Below are positions 1-7,901 of a DNA stretch of 11,295 nt, piece by piece. The notes under the pieces were generated by a model. That model saw nothing but the letters and a program-made list of their open reading frames with translations. It was not told the DNA's origin and searched no databases. The stretch is from Methanothrix sp. (GTDB taxonomy: Archaea; Halobacteriota; Methanosarcinia; Methanotrichales; Methanotrichaceae), in NCBI GenBank assembly GCA_003162615.1, contig PMNG01000175.1, forward strand, positions 1 to 11,295, in the 5' to 3' direction. The position numbers and the translations under genes were made by a program. Each line of letters starts with the position of its first letter. The stretch's first letter is position 1.

Positions 1-546
1 CAGAAAATTCGTTACACTGCCATAAATAAAGTCAGTAAGGGTACAATTGAAGACAACAAAGTATACAGTAATGCTTTAGATAATATCGAGATCGATAAAG
101 GAAGCAGTCCTGAATTGCGTAGTAACAAAATTTTTGATGGAGCAAATGGTATTTATATCCATGGCAATAGTCAGCCTTTGATAGAAGAAAATGATGTATT
201 CAATAATGCCAAAGCAGGTGTTAAGATTAGATTAGGCAGCCCCATTCTACGCCGCAACCAGATTCACGACGATAAAGGAGTTGGCATTTACATATTAGAT
301 CAAGGAAAAAGTATCATTGAGGATAATGATATTTTCGGTAATTCACGGGCTGGTGTTGCAATAGAAGGTGGGGAGCCTGTGCTGCGTGGCAATCGCATCA
401 ATAAAAATGGCTTTCAAGCTGTCAGTATTCGCAATAACGGTGCTGGAACCATTGAAGATAACGATCTGAGGGATAACAAGAAAGGGCCTTGGGATGTTTC
501 CGAGAGCAACAAATTTAGCCTCATAACATCAAGAAACTTGGAATGA
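1..546 (+). CDS. Right-handed parallel beta-helix repeat protein, C-terminal part (5' end outside window)
   Basis: The frame is open from the first base of the window, so only the last 181 residues are seen. A TTG at 115 could be read as a start, but repeats of the same kind continue upstream of it, so it is internal. From about residue 14 to 168 the protein consists of seven rungs of 22-23 residues. Rungs carrying IEDN or IEEN alternate with rungs carrying PxLRxN, followed by a G(I/V)xI strand. This pattern is typical of the Beta_helix/NosD (CASH-type) families, in which each rung is one turn of a parallel beta-helix. Such proteins bind or modify carbohydrate or act as surface scaffolds. No catalytic residues can be assigned, and the missing N-terminus would show whether it is secreted. 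The gene is more AT-rich than its neighbours and convergent with the operon ending at 602. The fold is fairly sure; the function is unknown. Confidence 0.85.
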   Translation, partial: QKIRYTAINKVSKGTIEDNKVYSNALDNIEIDKGSSPELRSNKIFDGANGIYIHGNSQPLIEENDVFNNAKAGVKIRLGSPILRRNQIHDDKGVGIYILDQGKSIIEDNDIFGNSRAGVAIEGGEPVLRGNRINKNGFQAVSIRNNGAGTIEDNDLRDNKKGPWDVSESNKFSLITSRNLE

Positions 547-601
547 CCAGAATTTAATGACTTTAGGCCAACCCATATATCCTGTTTGTCGCTAGTAAGC
601 G

Positions 602-2161
602 CTATAGAGCAGTGCAATGATTTTCCTTGAGCAGTCCCTTTTCTTTCAGCAATTCCTCAACAATCGCTCTAACCTGTCCTTCTTCTAAGCTCCTCTCCGA
701 GATTGCTTTTACTTCGGCATACTCTTCGGCATCTAAGACCTCAAATATATTCAGAGGATCCTGAAATATGGGTTTCTCTCCATGTTCGATCCTTGATAAA
801 GCCAGCGTCAGAATATCTCTAAGCCCTTTCTTACCATAGAAATACGCCTCGAGTGCCAAGTTCGTCCTCTCAGTCATGCCCGCCTGAAGGAGCTCGTCCC
901 TATTTTCACTAATGTACTCCAAGGCCATCGTTAATATCCTATGCAGCCGATGTTCTACGGTTCCCTCATGCTTAAATGCTTCAGCAGATCCATAGGGATT
1001 TCTAAGTAGAATTAGGACCTCATTGCTGCGATTATTTCCGACATTCCGCCAAACAGCTATTTTCTCCGGATCTAGTTCCGTTTGTGCAGCGGCAGCATAC
1101 TGCAGCTCTTTAGAATCTATGAATCCTCTTGCAAAGATATAAATTTTTTCTGCCTTTCTTGGCTCACATCCAAAGAGCCTCCCATTGGTCAACGCATCCT
1201 TCACGAGGCCTTCCACAGGATTCCCGTTCTTTCCTCTGGTATAGCAAGGTACGAGAATTGGAGGCGTGTTCAAGTTTTCTAAGAAAAGCTCTCTCACAGC
1301 TAGGCTGCCCGGGTCCTCGCCTGGGAAATGACGTTCCGCCAGCATGGGTTTCATTGACTGGTAGATAAACTTATCCATGAAGGGATAGTTCCCTCCAAAT
1401 CGTTGTTTCAGAATCTGATTATCAACGATAATGAGACCATCAATTCCTTTACCACGTGGCTCGACTAGGAGGTCGTGCATAGATATCACGGCACTTAGAT
1501 CTCTCTTGGATTCCTCAGTATTTTGTTGAAAATCCTTACCATTTTCGGTTAACACGCCTAAAACAAATACGGGATAGGCGCTTCTTTCACTCCTGATATA
1601 ACTCGTGATGGGGTTAATGAAGCCTGTTCCAGTTCCCCCTCCTAAAGAGATCACAAACAGGATTCCATCACATAGGCCATGGCTATTCCTACCATCATTG
1701 GTTCCTGCTAATGTGGTGTATGGACGGATATTGGCCCAAGTCCCTCTCAATATTGGATTATCGAAACTAGTTTCCTCTATAGCAGTCTCCTGAATTTCCC
1801 TATCAATATCGAAGATCTCAAAGATCGCCTTGAGAAATTCTGCCTGCCTAAAGAATCCCTGCTTTTTGAGGTCATATCCGTACTTCATTTGGAGGAGTCG
1901 TGATGTTCGAGACTCAGACGGCAGTGCATCGTGGGGTATGAAGTAGAATGGCTGATAGGTGTCTAGTCGTGTGTCGAGAGCCTTGAAAAATGTCTGAGTA
2001 CTTGTCTCTTGGACATCGGCCTCCAACCACATGCCTTTTACACCACCAAAACAAATGTAGCTCCCTAATGATTTTCCCATTAAAGGAGTATCCTGGTTTT
2101 CCAAAAGATTTGCAGCCAATTTTCCGCCGCATCCTCCTATTCCGACTATGCAAAGCTTCAT
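602..2161 (-). CDS. Divergent FtsZ/tubulin-superfamily protein
   Basis: A 519-residue soluble protein with no signal peptide or membrane segment. It begins with a short beta strand and the loop GIGGCGG (residues 7-13), followed much later by LGGGTGTGF (173-181), which matches the tubulin/FtsZ signature loop. A strand ending in VDNQIL (246-251) resembles the FtsZ segment that carries the guanine-contacting Asn. About 160 residues separate the two glycine loops, against roughly 90 in FtsZ, so the N-terminal domain has a large insertion. Where FtsZ has its T7 loop (NxDxxD) this protein reads PGEDPGSLAVREL (about 280-292), so the usual catalytic acid pair is not apparent. The C-terminal 120 residues look helical and highly charged. 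Its start overlaps the upstream stop as ATGA, with GAGGTGA 4 nt before the ATG. It is last in an operon of membrane and secreted proteins, which suggests envelope or membrane work. It is not canonical FtsZ or CetZ and could belong to the Tubulin_2-like (FtsZl-2) group. Superfamily is confident; GTPase activity and polymerisation are not. Confidence 0.85.
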   Translation of the reverse strand: MKLCIVGIGGCGGKLAANLLENQDTPLMGKSLGSYICFGGVKGMWLEADVQETSTQTFFKALDTRLDTYQPFYFIPHDALPSESRTSRLLQMKYGYDLKKQGFFRQAEFLKAIFEIFDIDREIQETAIEETSFDNPILRGTWANIRPYTTLAGTNDGRNSHGLCDGILFVISLGGGTGTGFINPITSYIRSERSAYPVFVLGVLTENGKDFQQNTEESKRDLSAVISMHDLLVEPRGKGIDGLIIVDNQILKQRFGGNYPFMDKFIYQSMKPMLAERHFPGEDPGSLAVRELFLENLNTPPILVPCYTRGKNGNPVEGLVKDALTNGRLFGCEPRKAEKIYIFARGFIDSKELQYAAAAQTELDPEKIAVWRNVGNNRSNEVLILLRNPYGSAEAFKHEGTVEHRLHRILTMALEYISENRDELLQAGMTERTNLALEAYFYGKKGLRDILTLALSRIEHGEKPIFQDPLNIFEVLDAEEYAEVKAISERSLEEGQVRAIVEELLKEKGLLKENHCTAL

Positions 2162-2748
2162 CGGTTCACCTCAGCATAACCAATAAAAATAGGCGACAAT
2201 AGTACCAGTTCTGATATTAATAGTGTTAGGAATGATGCCTTCCATGCTAAATCTGTTAAAGAAGTGAACATAGGGTATATAGTACCTATATATGCTGAGC
2301 ATAAAAGGGATATCACTAACAGTGGAGATGGCAGCAAGATAGCAGTTTTAAATCCTTTGGAAATTTCATAAAAGCTGTAGATTCTTGGAAGGTAGGCCGA
2401 GACCAAGACCGTCAGCAAGAATATCCATGTGGCGAAGACCAGGAATCCAAATGGACTGGATGCCATAACTGGCAGCCGGAAGTAATTAAATCTGTCAAAA
2501 ACTGCAGGTGTGAGGAAGTACAGGTACGCTAATGCAATAAAGAATAGTATCCATGCACTTATAGCAACAGAGTTAAAGTTAGAGCCATGAGGTATGGATA
2601 GACCCATATAAAGCCTGTTCTTCGAGACCTTTATATTGGATAAAACAGAGATGCGCTTATGCATTTTATCCATGTACATTATATGCGAACACAATCCCGC
2701 TACAAGAAACGCCAGCAGTAGCAGAAAAGAGACAGAGTCCCACCCCAT
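2158..2748 (-). CDS. Integral membrane protein with about five membrane segments, unknown function
   Basis: A 196-residue hydrophobic protein that I do not recognise. Likely membrane segments lie at about residues 5-24, 60-79, 100-120, 135-156 and 168-190. A basic stretch follows the first (about 27-46: DKMHKR, SKNR), which favours a cytoplasmic loop there. I chose the ATG at 2748 because GGAGG sits 10 nt before it and the stop of the preceding gene lies 1 nt away. A longer frame from a TTG at 2784 would add 12 polar residues and overlap the preceding gene by 35 nt; it also has a GGGAGGG upstream, so it cannot be excluded. Its stop overlaps the start of the tubulin-like gene as ATGA. This placement suggests the two products are made together, and that this protein could be the membrane anchor or partner of the tubulin-like protein. 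That is inference from context only. Confidence 0.8.
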   Translation of the reverse strand: MGWDSVSFLLLLAFLVAGLCSHIMYMDKMHKRISVLSNIKVSKNRLYMGLSIPHGSNFNSVAISAWILFFIALAYLYFLTPAVFDRFNYFRLPVMASSPFGFLVFATWIFLLTVLVSAYLPRIYSFYEISKGFKTAILLPSPLLVISLLCSAYIGTIYPMFTSLTDLAWKASFLTLLISELVLLSPIFIGYAEVNR

Positions 2749-2749
2749 T

Positions 2750-4231
2750 TTAACCTTCCCTCCTTCTATAGAACCTTCGCTCAATCATAATCCCTCCCAG
2801 GAGGGCTAGGCCCATAATAAGCAATATGTTTGCGACCATAATAGGAGAATATAAAGTATACCTTATCAATTTTGGATTTATCTGTTTCGGACCTTCTATA
2901 GCGTACGAATACATTAAGCCATTTTGATCTGGTACCGAATACCTGAAATAATAGTCGAAAGTTTGGTTTGCATCCGCCACGTCGAAGGGGTTCATGTCTT
3001 TGAAGAGTACATCCATCGAATCGTTGGTTGGAGCAATAATGGTTTGCGCTGCTATAAGCCTTCCTGGATGAGCAGGAGTATCGGTATATAGGTCTACCCT
3101 AAAACTGACCGGCTCAGCTGCTTGACTTTTTGCCTTCAGGCCGAAGTTATAACCCTGCCACCAGTAGTAGTTGTTGTCTTCGCTACTAACTTTCAGATCA
3201 GTGACTCTTATCTTTGGATTCGGCTTGATGCTCGGTCCGTATCCCAGTTTTGTCCAAGTTGTATTATTTCCGCCTTTTATTCCATCTGTGGATGAATAAC
3301 GATAAGAAAAATTCTTGCCCGCATCCATCTCCTTGAAGATATTGGCATCCTTAGTGCTAAAGGAGATCGTATCCGCAGGCAGGAATGGCTTGGTGATGTT
3401 GAATACTTCATCGCTTCTGTTATAAATATGCAAGGTAATTTGTACGGAATTTTCCTCTTTGCCTGCAATAGTTGCTTCATTTTGACTTCTACTCTGATCT
3501 TCTAGTGAGGCAGTATACTGAATGTAATCATCCCATTTGGCTGTATTTGGACTCACGCTCATTGTCGTGTTATTAATCTGTGGCGGAATATTATAAACAT
3601 GTAAAAGCAGCTCGTGATAATATCCGTGAGCAGGGTCATCCGACTGGATAGTTGAGTAGTAGTTATTCTGCCCATCGGTGGCTTTTACCCTCAATCTGAC
3701 ATCTCCTACTTGCTTGAGAAAGGAAAAAGAGGTGATCTCGGGGAAGTTCCGCAAAGAAGTTTTTTCCTTATCGTCGTACTCGTTGACCTGAATAATTTGT
3801 GTAGCAGTTTTGGCCGGTTTGAAGCTCTTATCTCCAGGCTCCTGTATCTCAAGAGTCAAATACAATGCTCTCCTGATTTCTAGAGGGTTTTTATCATCCT
3901 GCACCAGGGCTCCTATTGCTACATCATCATACCGGGAGATAGTCTTGTTCTTTGAGGGAAAATACATCCAAACCCCTGGCGGTACGTATTTAGAAGTAGT
4001 AATATTCTGTTTATAAAATAACGTTTTCAGGTAATCGAATCTATCGGGATCATTGGTCTTCCAGCTTTCTACCTGCCTGATAAAGTTATCTATGTCTGTA
4101 TAACTGTGGCCACCGCCTCCGCTGCTGCTTCCCCCACCCCCTCCGGGGATTACAGGGATATCGACGTCTCCTTGGGCTATAATGACCGATAGATAAATGA
4201 GAATTAGGAGGATCGCTACAAATCCTCTCAT
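2750..4231 (-). CDS. Type I membrane protein with large extracellular beta-rich region
   Basis: A 493-residue protein with an N-terminal signal peptide (residues 2-19, probable cleavage before QGDVD). A Gly/Ser-rich linker follows at about 30-42 and then a large Asn/Tyr-rich extracellular region. One hydrophobic membrane span lies near 461-483, followed by a very basic cytoplasmic tail (RRFYRRREG). Many NxS/T sequons are present, for example near 76, 220, 271, 278, 306 and 322, consistent with a glycosylated archaeal surface protein. Two segments, about 215-333 and 337-449, share a pattern: an aromatic strand, an alternating V-x-L strand, a (I/V)xF strand, an F-x-Y-x-(F/Y)-x-Y strand and then GP. 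A similar pattern occurs in the preceding gene product. Its start shares the A of TAATG with the stop of that gene, and GGAG lies 6 nt before the ATG. I do not recognise the family. It may link outer material to cytosolic or membrane partners encoded downstream. Confidence 0.85.
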   Translation of the reverse strand: MRGFVAILLILIYLSVIIAQGDVDIPVIPGGGGGSSSGGGGHSYTDIDNFIRQVESWKTNDPDRFDYLKTLFYKQNITTSKYVPPGVWMYFPSKNKTISRYDDVAIGALVQDDKNPLEIRRALYLTLEIQEPGDKSFKPAKTATQIIQVNEYDDKEKTSLRNFPEITSFSFLKQVGDVRLRVKATDGQNNYYSTIQSDDPAHGYYHELLLHVYNIPPQINNTTMSVSPNTAKWDDYIQYTASLEDQSRSQNEATIAGKEENSVQITLHIYNRSDEVFNITKPFLPADTISFSTKDANIFKEMDAGKNFSYRYSSTDGIKGGNNTTWTKLGYGPSIKPNPKIRVTDLKVSSEDNNYYWWQGYNFGLKAKSQAAEPVSFRVDLYTDTPAHPGRLIAAQTIIAPTNDSMDVLFKDMNPFDVADANQTFDYYFRYSVPDQNGLMYSYAIEGPKQINPKLIRYTLYSPIMVANILLIMGLALLGGIMIERRFYRRREG

Positions 4232-5880
4232 TAGATTCTCCGTTCATCTACACGTATGGTCTTATGCCAGGGCTGGTCCTGCCACGTAAGGACTTCCCAG
4301 GGCGCCTGTGCGCTCGAGTTATTGCCGGAGGTGTACGTCCTGAAGAGACCGGTTCTCTCCCAAGTCACTCCGTCGTCAGTGAACATCAGCTCCATGTCCA
4401 CCTTAGGCCGGATGGACCTTACCTCGGCAGTGTAATCAAAATTATTATTCGGTAGCTTCTTGAAGCTCTCGTTGCGTACTGCCACGTCTATCTTCGGCCC
4501 TGAGAACTCACCCAGGACGGAATTGTCCATTACCAATCTATATTTGCCAACTCCGAGAACCTCTGGAGAGCTTCGGAAAGACAGATCGGGCCATTTCAGC
4601 ACGTTGTAGCTCATGCTGTATGTTTGCCTGCCTTGAGCCTGCCAAATAGTGCTGTTCGGTGGCTGTATCTCGAGGCCAATATCGGCAGCCGATTTGTTGC
4701 TATCTATTCTGGCCGTATAGCTGAAGGGCGTATAGATTGACCCGTTATCTGGGGTTACGTTGGCTTCGATCTCCCAGCTATTCACATATGGGCCTTGATA
4801 GTCCTGACCCAACATATCCTTAGTAGAGTTGAAGCTTTCTGCTGAGCCTGGATAATGGAAACTGAAGTTGTAGCTCGATTGGCCAGCCACATCCTCATTG
4901 GAAGTGACTTTGATGCCTGACCAGGTGAGTTTCTCCCAAGTTGAACTGTTTTTGTAGCTACTGCTTCCTGCCAAGAAGAAATTCCCTGTCCCTGGGTCCA
5001 GCACATTCAAGGCAACATCAATTGGTTTGGACGCGTTGAGTTCTAGGCCGTAACTGAACTCTGTCCTCGGGGTTCCATTCTGTGGGGACAATGTGTTGTT
5101 CCTGAACTGCAGTGCTATTGGCCAGACTGGACCAACTTTAGGCTGCGACTCTATCTTGCCCACGAATCTGTAGTAAGCAGCATTGAAGTCGAAGTTCAGA
5201 CTCTTGTTGTTCCAGTACAGTGTCTGGTAGCTGCCTGGAGTAGAGTACTCCCTGCTGTCCAGATCAATCCAGGGAACGTTTTGGGATGGTCTGACCTGCA
5301 ATGATATGTTATCTTTGTAGCTTCCCAGTATCATTACCTTATAACTGTAGAGGTCCTTGTTCGTCCCCTGTTTTGGGCTGACATCAGCGTCACTATACTC
5401 GAAAATGGTTTTCATCAATTGGGGGTGGCCGCTATAATCTTCAAGTGGCACAAGCTGTTCTCTAAATTGGCTGATTTCGGCATGATACCATGCCTTATCC
5501 CATATTTTTACGTCATTCTTATCCGTGAGCCATCTGTTAAACTCACCTTGATTGATTCGTGGATCATGGAAGTTTACTTCAAACTTAACAATTTTCGTCT
5601 GTTGCGGGTCAACGAAGATTTCACTCTGGGTTTTTTCCAAGTTTATTGAAATATTATCCTTATCTGGACCTGCTGTTAGTGTAACGCTATAGCTCAGGGT
5701 AGAACTCTTTTCATTAGTAATTGGGATAAGATAGGTAATAGTGCTATCTACAGATAGAGGCTCTGCAGTCGAGCCTCCTTGCGAAAAAGAGACTTGGCAC
5801 AAGGCCGTGGTGGTTGAAAGCACCATGATAGCACCTACGAGCATAACTAACTTTATATAAGTCACTCTTACCACGCTCAA
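4231..5880 (-). CDS. Secreted multi-repeat beta-sandwich-like protein, first gene of the operon
   Basis: A 549-residue protein with a signal peptide (hydrophobic core about residues 10-27, ending in ALCQ) and no C-terminal membrane span, so it is probably exported and held by other surface components. Residues 30-105 resemble an Ig-like domain of the type found in archaeal envelope proteins. From about 174 to 544 there are four related repeats of roughly 90-110 residues. Each has an F/Y-x-Y strand, an alternating V-x-L-x-V strand, a W, a YxxxxW-(E/N)-x-L-x-W strand and usually a GP hinge (GPVW near 250, GPYV near 363, GPKI near 461). Sequons are frequent. The annotated start is TTG at 5880; an in-frame GTG at 5874 is possible, and no good Shine-Dalgarno sequence precedes either. 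No in-frame ATG lies upstream before a stop. The family is not recognised; a structural or adhesive role outside the cell is inferred. Confidence 0.85.
   Translation of the reverse strand: MSVVRVTYIKLVMLVGAIMVLSTTTALCQVSFSQGGSTAEPLSVDSTITYLIPITNEKSSTLSYSVTLTAGPDKDNISINLEKTQSEIFVDPQQTKIVKFEVNFHDPRINQGEFNRWLTDKNDVKIWDKAWYHAEISQFREQLVPLEDYSGHPQLMKTIFEYSDADVSPKQGTNKDLYSYKVMILGSYKDNISLQVRPSQNVPWIDLDSREYSTPGSYQTLYWNNKSLNFDFNAAYYRFVGKIESQPKVGPVWPIALQFRNNTLSPQNGTPRTEFSYGLELNASKPIDVALNVLDPGTGNFFLAGSSSYKNSSTWEKLTWSGIKVTSNEDVAGQSSYNFSFHYPGSAESFNSTKDMLGQDYQGPYVNSWEIEANVTPDNGSIYTPFSYTARIDSNKSAADIGLEIQPPNSTIWQAQGRQTYSMSYNVLKWPDLSFRSSPEVLGVGKYRLVMDNSVLGEFSGPKIDVAVRNESFKKLPNNNFDYTAEVRSIRPKVDMELMFTDDGVTWERTGLFRTYTSGNNSSAQAPWEVLTWQDQPWHKTIRVDERRI
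4249..5361 (-). repeat. Four protein-level repeats within the secreted operon protein
   Basis: The units cover about residues 174-250, 272-363, 374-462 and 478-544 of the 549-residue protein. Aligned landmarks are LYSYKV, FSYGLE, FSYTAR and FDYTAE at the start; ISLQV, VALNV, IGLEI and MELMF in the second strand; and QTLYW, EKLTW, NVLKW and EVLTW in the fourth. The last unit is cut short soon after its LTW. The repeats are diverged and visible only in protein, which indicates old internal duplication. Confidence 0.65.
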
Positions 5881-5909
5881 TCAGGACATGCCTTAAGGAA
5901 GCCAGTTCT

Positions 5910-5973
5910 CTTTATTAAGTTTTTGGCACAGGCATCCGATTCCATAGAAAATTAAGAACTTTGCTTTATTTAA
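5910..5973 (-). promoter_or_regulatory. Candidate promoter region of the four-gene operon (two TATA-like boxes)
   Basis: Read on the minus strand, TTAAATAAAG (5964-5973) is preceded by GGCCC, and CTTAATAAAG lies at 5910-5919. By archaeal spacing (start about 25 nt after the box) these would give transcripts beginning near 5943 and 5889. The second leaves only about 9 nt before the TTG start at 5880. Both resemble archaeal TATA elements, but the region is AT-rich and I cannot tell which is used. Confidence 0.4.
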
Positions 5974-6036
5974 GGGCCGAAACTACACACATCTAACCGC
6001 TCAAATGCAATTAGATTAAAATAATCGCGATCTTTG

Positions 6037-6048
6037 AAAAGAAAAAAA
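6037..6048 (-). terminator. T-run terminator after the aminotransferase gene
   Basis: Just after the aminotransferase stop (6062-6064), the minus strand carries seven T, a C and four T. No hairpin is needed, because archaeal RNA polymerase can terminate on such U-runs. The site also separates this transcription unit from the operon that begins at 5880. Confidence 0.6.
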
Positions 6049-6061
6049 GTGTCGAACTGGC

Positions 6062-7207
6062 CTAAAGCCCCAGCACTTTGCCAGCTGCCTCGACGCCAGC
6101 ACCCCTTGAGGACAGCTTGCCCTCTTTTGCAAGCACGAGCTCAAGTGTCTGAATTGTCCTGATGATATCGCTCGCGGAGCATACACCCATAGTGCCAATC
6201 CTGAAGATCTTGCCCTTGAGCTTCTCCTGGCCTCCGGAGACGACCACTCCCTGCTTCTTCATGCCGCCTCTGAGCTTGTCATCAGTGATCCCGGCAGGCA
6301 TCTTCATGGCCGTTACGGTGTTAGAGTATTGGGAGTATTCGTTCACCTGTGGGAACAGCTCGATATCAAGCGCCTTTGCGGCCGCACGGACCGACTCGGC
6401 GAGCTTGGCCGTTCTGGTCTTGCGTGCCTCAAAGCCCTCCTCCTTGGCCATATGCAAGGCCTCCTGGAGGGCATAGAACAAAGGCACTGCCGGAGTATAC
6501 GGAGTCTGGGCAGGGCTCTTTCTTGCGCTCTTGAGATGAGCCTTCAAATCTGCGTAGTAGCTTGCGCTCTTATCTTGGAACCGCTCCTCTGCCAGTGGGG
6601 ACACGGAGACAACTGCCAGACCAGGAGGGACCGCCAGTGCCTTCTGGGAGCCTGTTATGGCTATATCAACATCCCAGGCATCGGTGTGGAACTCGTTGCC
6701 TCCTATGGAGGAGATTCCATCCACGATGAATACGGCATCGTGCTTGTGGGCAAGTTTTCCAATCTCATTTGCAGGGTTGATCAATCCAACGGAGGTCTCG
6801 TTGTGTACCATTGCCACGGCCTTGGCACCGTCTTCGAGAGCTGCCTCAACCTTGTCCAGATCTATTGGAGTGCCCCATTCTGACTTTACGGGCACGGCCT
6901 TCCCATAACGCTCACCTATCTCGGTGAACCTCTCTCCGAACTTGCCATTTGATATTGTTACGATCTTGTCTTCCCTGCCGATTAAGCCAGCGACTGCTGC
7001 GTCCATGCCAACAGTGCCGCTGCCGGTCATGACGACCATATCGTTATTTGTCTCGAAGAAATCCTTGAGCAGATTGCGACAATCTTCGTAAATAGCCCCG
7101 AAGTCTCCGCTCCGATGGCTGATCATGGGCCTGGACATGGCCCGAAGAACTCGCGGCGCTACCTTCACTGGCCCCGGTATCATGAGCAACGTTTCTTCTA
7201 TATCCAA
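6062..7207 (-). CDS. Class V PLP-dependent aminotransferase (serine-pyruvate / alanine-glyoxylate type)
   Basis: A complete 381-residue fold-type I enzyme that transfers amino groups between small amino acids and 2-oxo acids in the cytosol. Seen in order: LLMIPGPV at the N-terminus (7-14), SHRS (30-33), the phosphate-binding TGSGTVG (61-67), HNETSVG (135-141), VDGISSIGG with the pyridine-nitrogen Asp163, and TGSQKAL with the cofactor lysine Lys189. FRIGTMG contains Arg336, expected to hold the substrate carboxylate. Length and motif order match the alanine-glyoxylate/serine-pyruvate family. Methanogen relatives have been described with broad specificity, including aspartate and phosphoserine, so the substrate cannot be fixed from sequence. 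The start is TTG at 7207 with GAGGG 7 nt upstream; an ATG at codon 9 would cut into the conserved N-terminal motif. It follows rnhB by 34 nt and probably shares its transcript. Confidence 0.93.
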   Translation of the reverse strand: MDIEETLLMIPGPVKVAPRVLRAMSRPMISHRSGDFGAIYEDCRNLLKDFFETNNDMVVMTGSGTVGMDAAVAGLIGREDKIVTISNGKFGERFTEIGERYGKAVPVKSEWGTPIDLDKVEAALEDGAKAVAMVHNETSVGLINPANEIGKLAHKHDAVFIVDGISSIGGNEFHTDAWDVDIAITGSQKALAVPPGLAVVSVSPLAEERFQDKSASYYADLKAHLKSARKSPAQTPYTPAVPLFYALQEALHMAKEEGFEARKTRTAKLAESVRAAAKALDIELFPQVNEYSQYSNTVTAMKMPAGITDDKLRGGMKKQGVVVSGGQEKLKGKIFRIGTMGVCSASDIIRTIQTLELVLAKEGKLSSRGAGVEAAGKVLGL

Positions 7208-7241
7208 ACAGGATCCCTCGGATGGGTACTGCTCGGGCGGC

Positions 7242-7877
7242 CTATATAAAACTAGCTTTTATGCGCTGAGCCGTAGCCCAGGTGTGCCTGGCACAGGGTG
7301 GAAGGTCCCTGTGCTCCTTAACCCATCGGCCCAAAAATTCAATGGTCAGGGGATCACCGGGGTAGCCACTTCCTATTATGCAGTTCATAGACTGCTCTAG
7401 CTCCCGGACGGACTTGTCTCTTTGCACCTTGGCAAGGATGGAAGCAGCTGAGACTACTGGATGGTTCTGGTCGGCCTTGTGTTCGGCTAGGATATCCATT
7501 GATGTGCCGCTGGCTTTGCGCACCCGCTCCCCGAATCTGGCCTCGTTCACGTCAGCAGCGTCCAGTATGGCGCGATCTGCGGACGAAAGCCTCTGTAGGA
7601 CCTGGGAAAAGCAGCGGACCATGATGTCGTTCATAGTTATGACCTGGCGGAGCTCGTCAATGACTCTGGGAAGGACCTCCAGGATATACTTATCATCAGC
7701 TATCCGTTCTATCTTCTTGACCATGAACTCCCTGCGCTCTGGAGTTAGCTGCTTGGAGTCCTTAACGCCAATTGCTGCTAGGTCGAAGAGCTTCTCCTCA
7801 TCGATGACAAGGCCTGCCACGAACATGGAGCCGATAACGGGGCCTTTGCCGGCTTCGTCCACACCAAGGAGGAGCAT
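7242..7877 (-). CDS. rnhB: Ribonuclease HII
   Basis: A 211-residue enzyme that cuts the RNA strand of RNA-DNA hybrids and removes ribonucleotides misincorporated in DNA. The N-terminal GVDEAGKGPVIG carries the first two metal-binding acids (Asp7, Glu8). DSKQLT follows at 40-45. The third acid is probably Asp106 in the ILDAADV segment, and the fourth is Asp136 in EHKADQNHPVVSAASI. The GSGYPGDP motif (169-176) and the C-terminal RHTW (197-200) match archaeal RNase HII, as does the length. The ATG at 7877 directly follows the promoter spacing and has no Shine-Dalgarno sequence, suggesting a leaderless message. The downstream aminotransferase lies 34 nt away, with no obvious functional link. Confidence 0.96.
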   Translation of the reverse strand: MLLLGVDEAGKGPVIGSMFVAGLVIDEEKLFDLAAIGVKDSKQLTPERREFMVKKIERIADDKYILEVLPRVIDELRQVITMNDIMVRCFSQVLQRLSSADRAILDAADVNEARFGERVRKASGTSMDILAEHKADQNHPVVSAASILAKVQRDKSVRELEQSMNCIIGSGYPGDPLTIEFLGRWVKEHRDLPPCARHTWATAQRIKASFI

Positions 7878-7901
7878 GGATTTCTGGTTTTACGATGAAG
7901 A

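Noticed and set aside
547..601. Terminator between the convergent beta-helix gene and the operon
   Set aside because: The 55-nt gap has no clear T-run on either strand and no stable inverted repeat that I can see.
6329..6883. A 184-codon plus-strand open frame inside the aminotransferase
   Set aside because: It is antisense to a well-conserved enzyme with all catalytic motifs; it is Cys- and Leu-rich with no known motif, as expected from a shadow frame.
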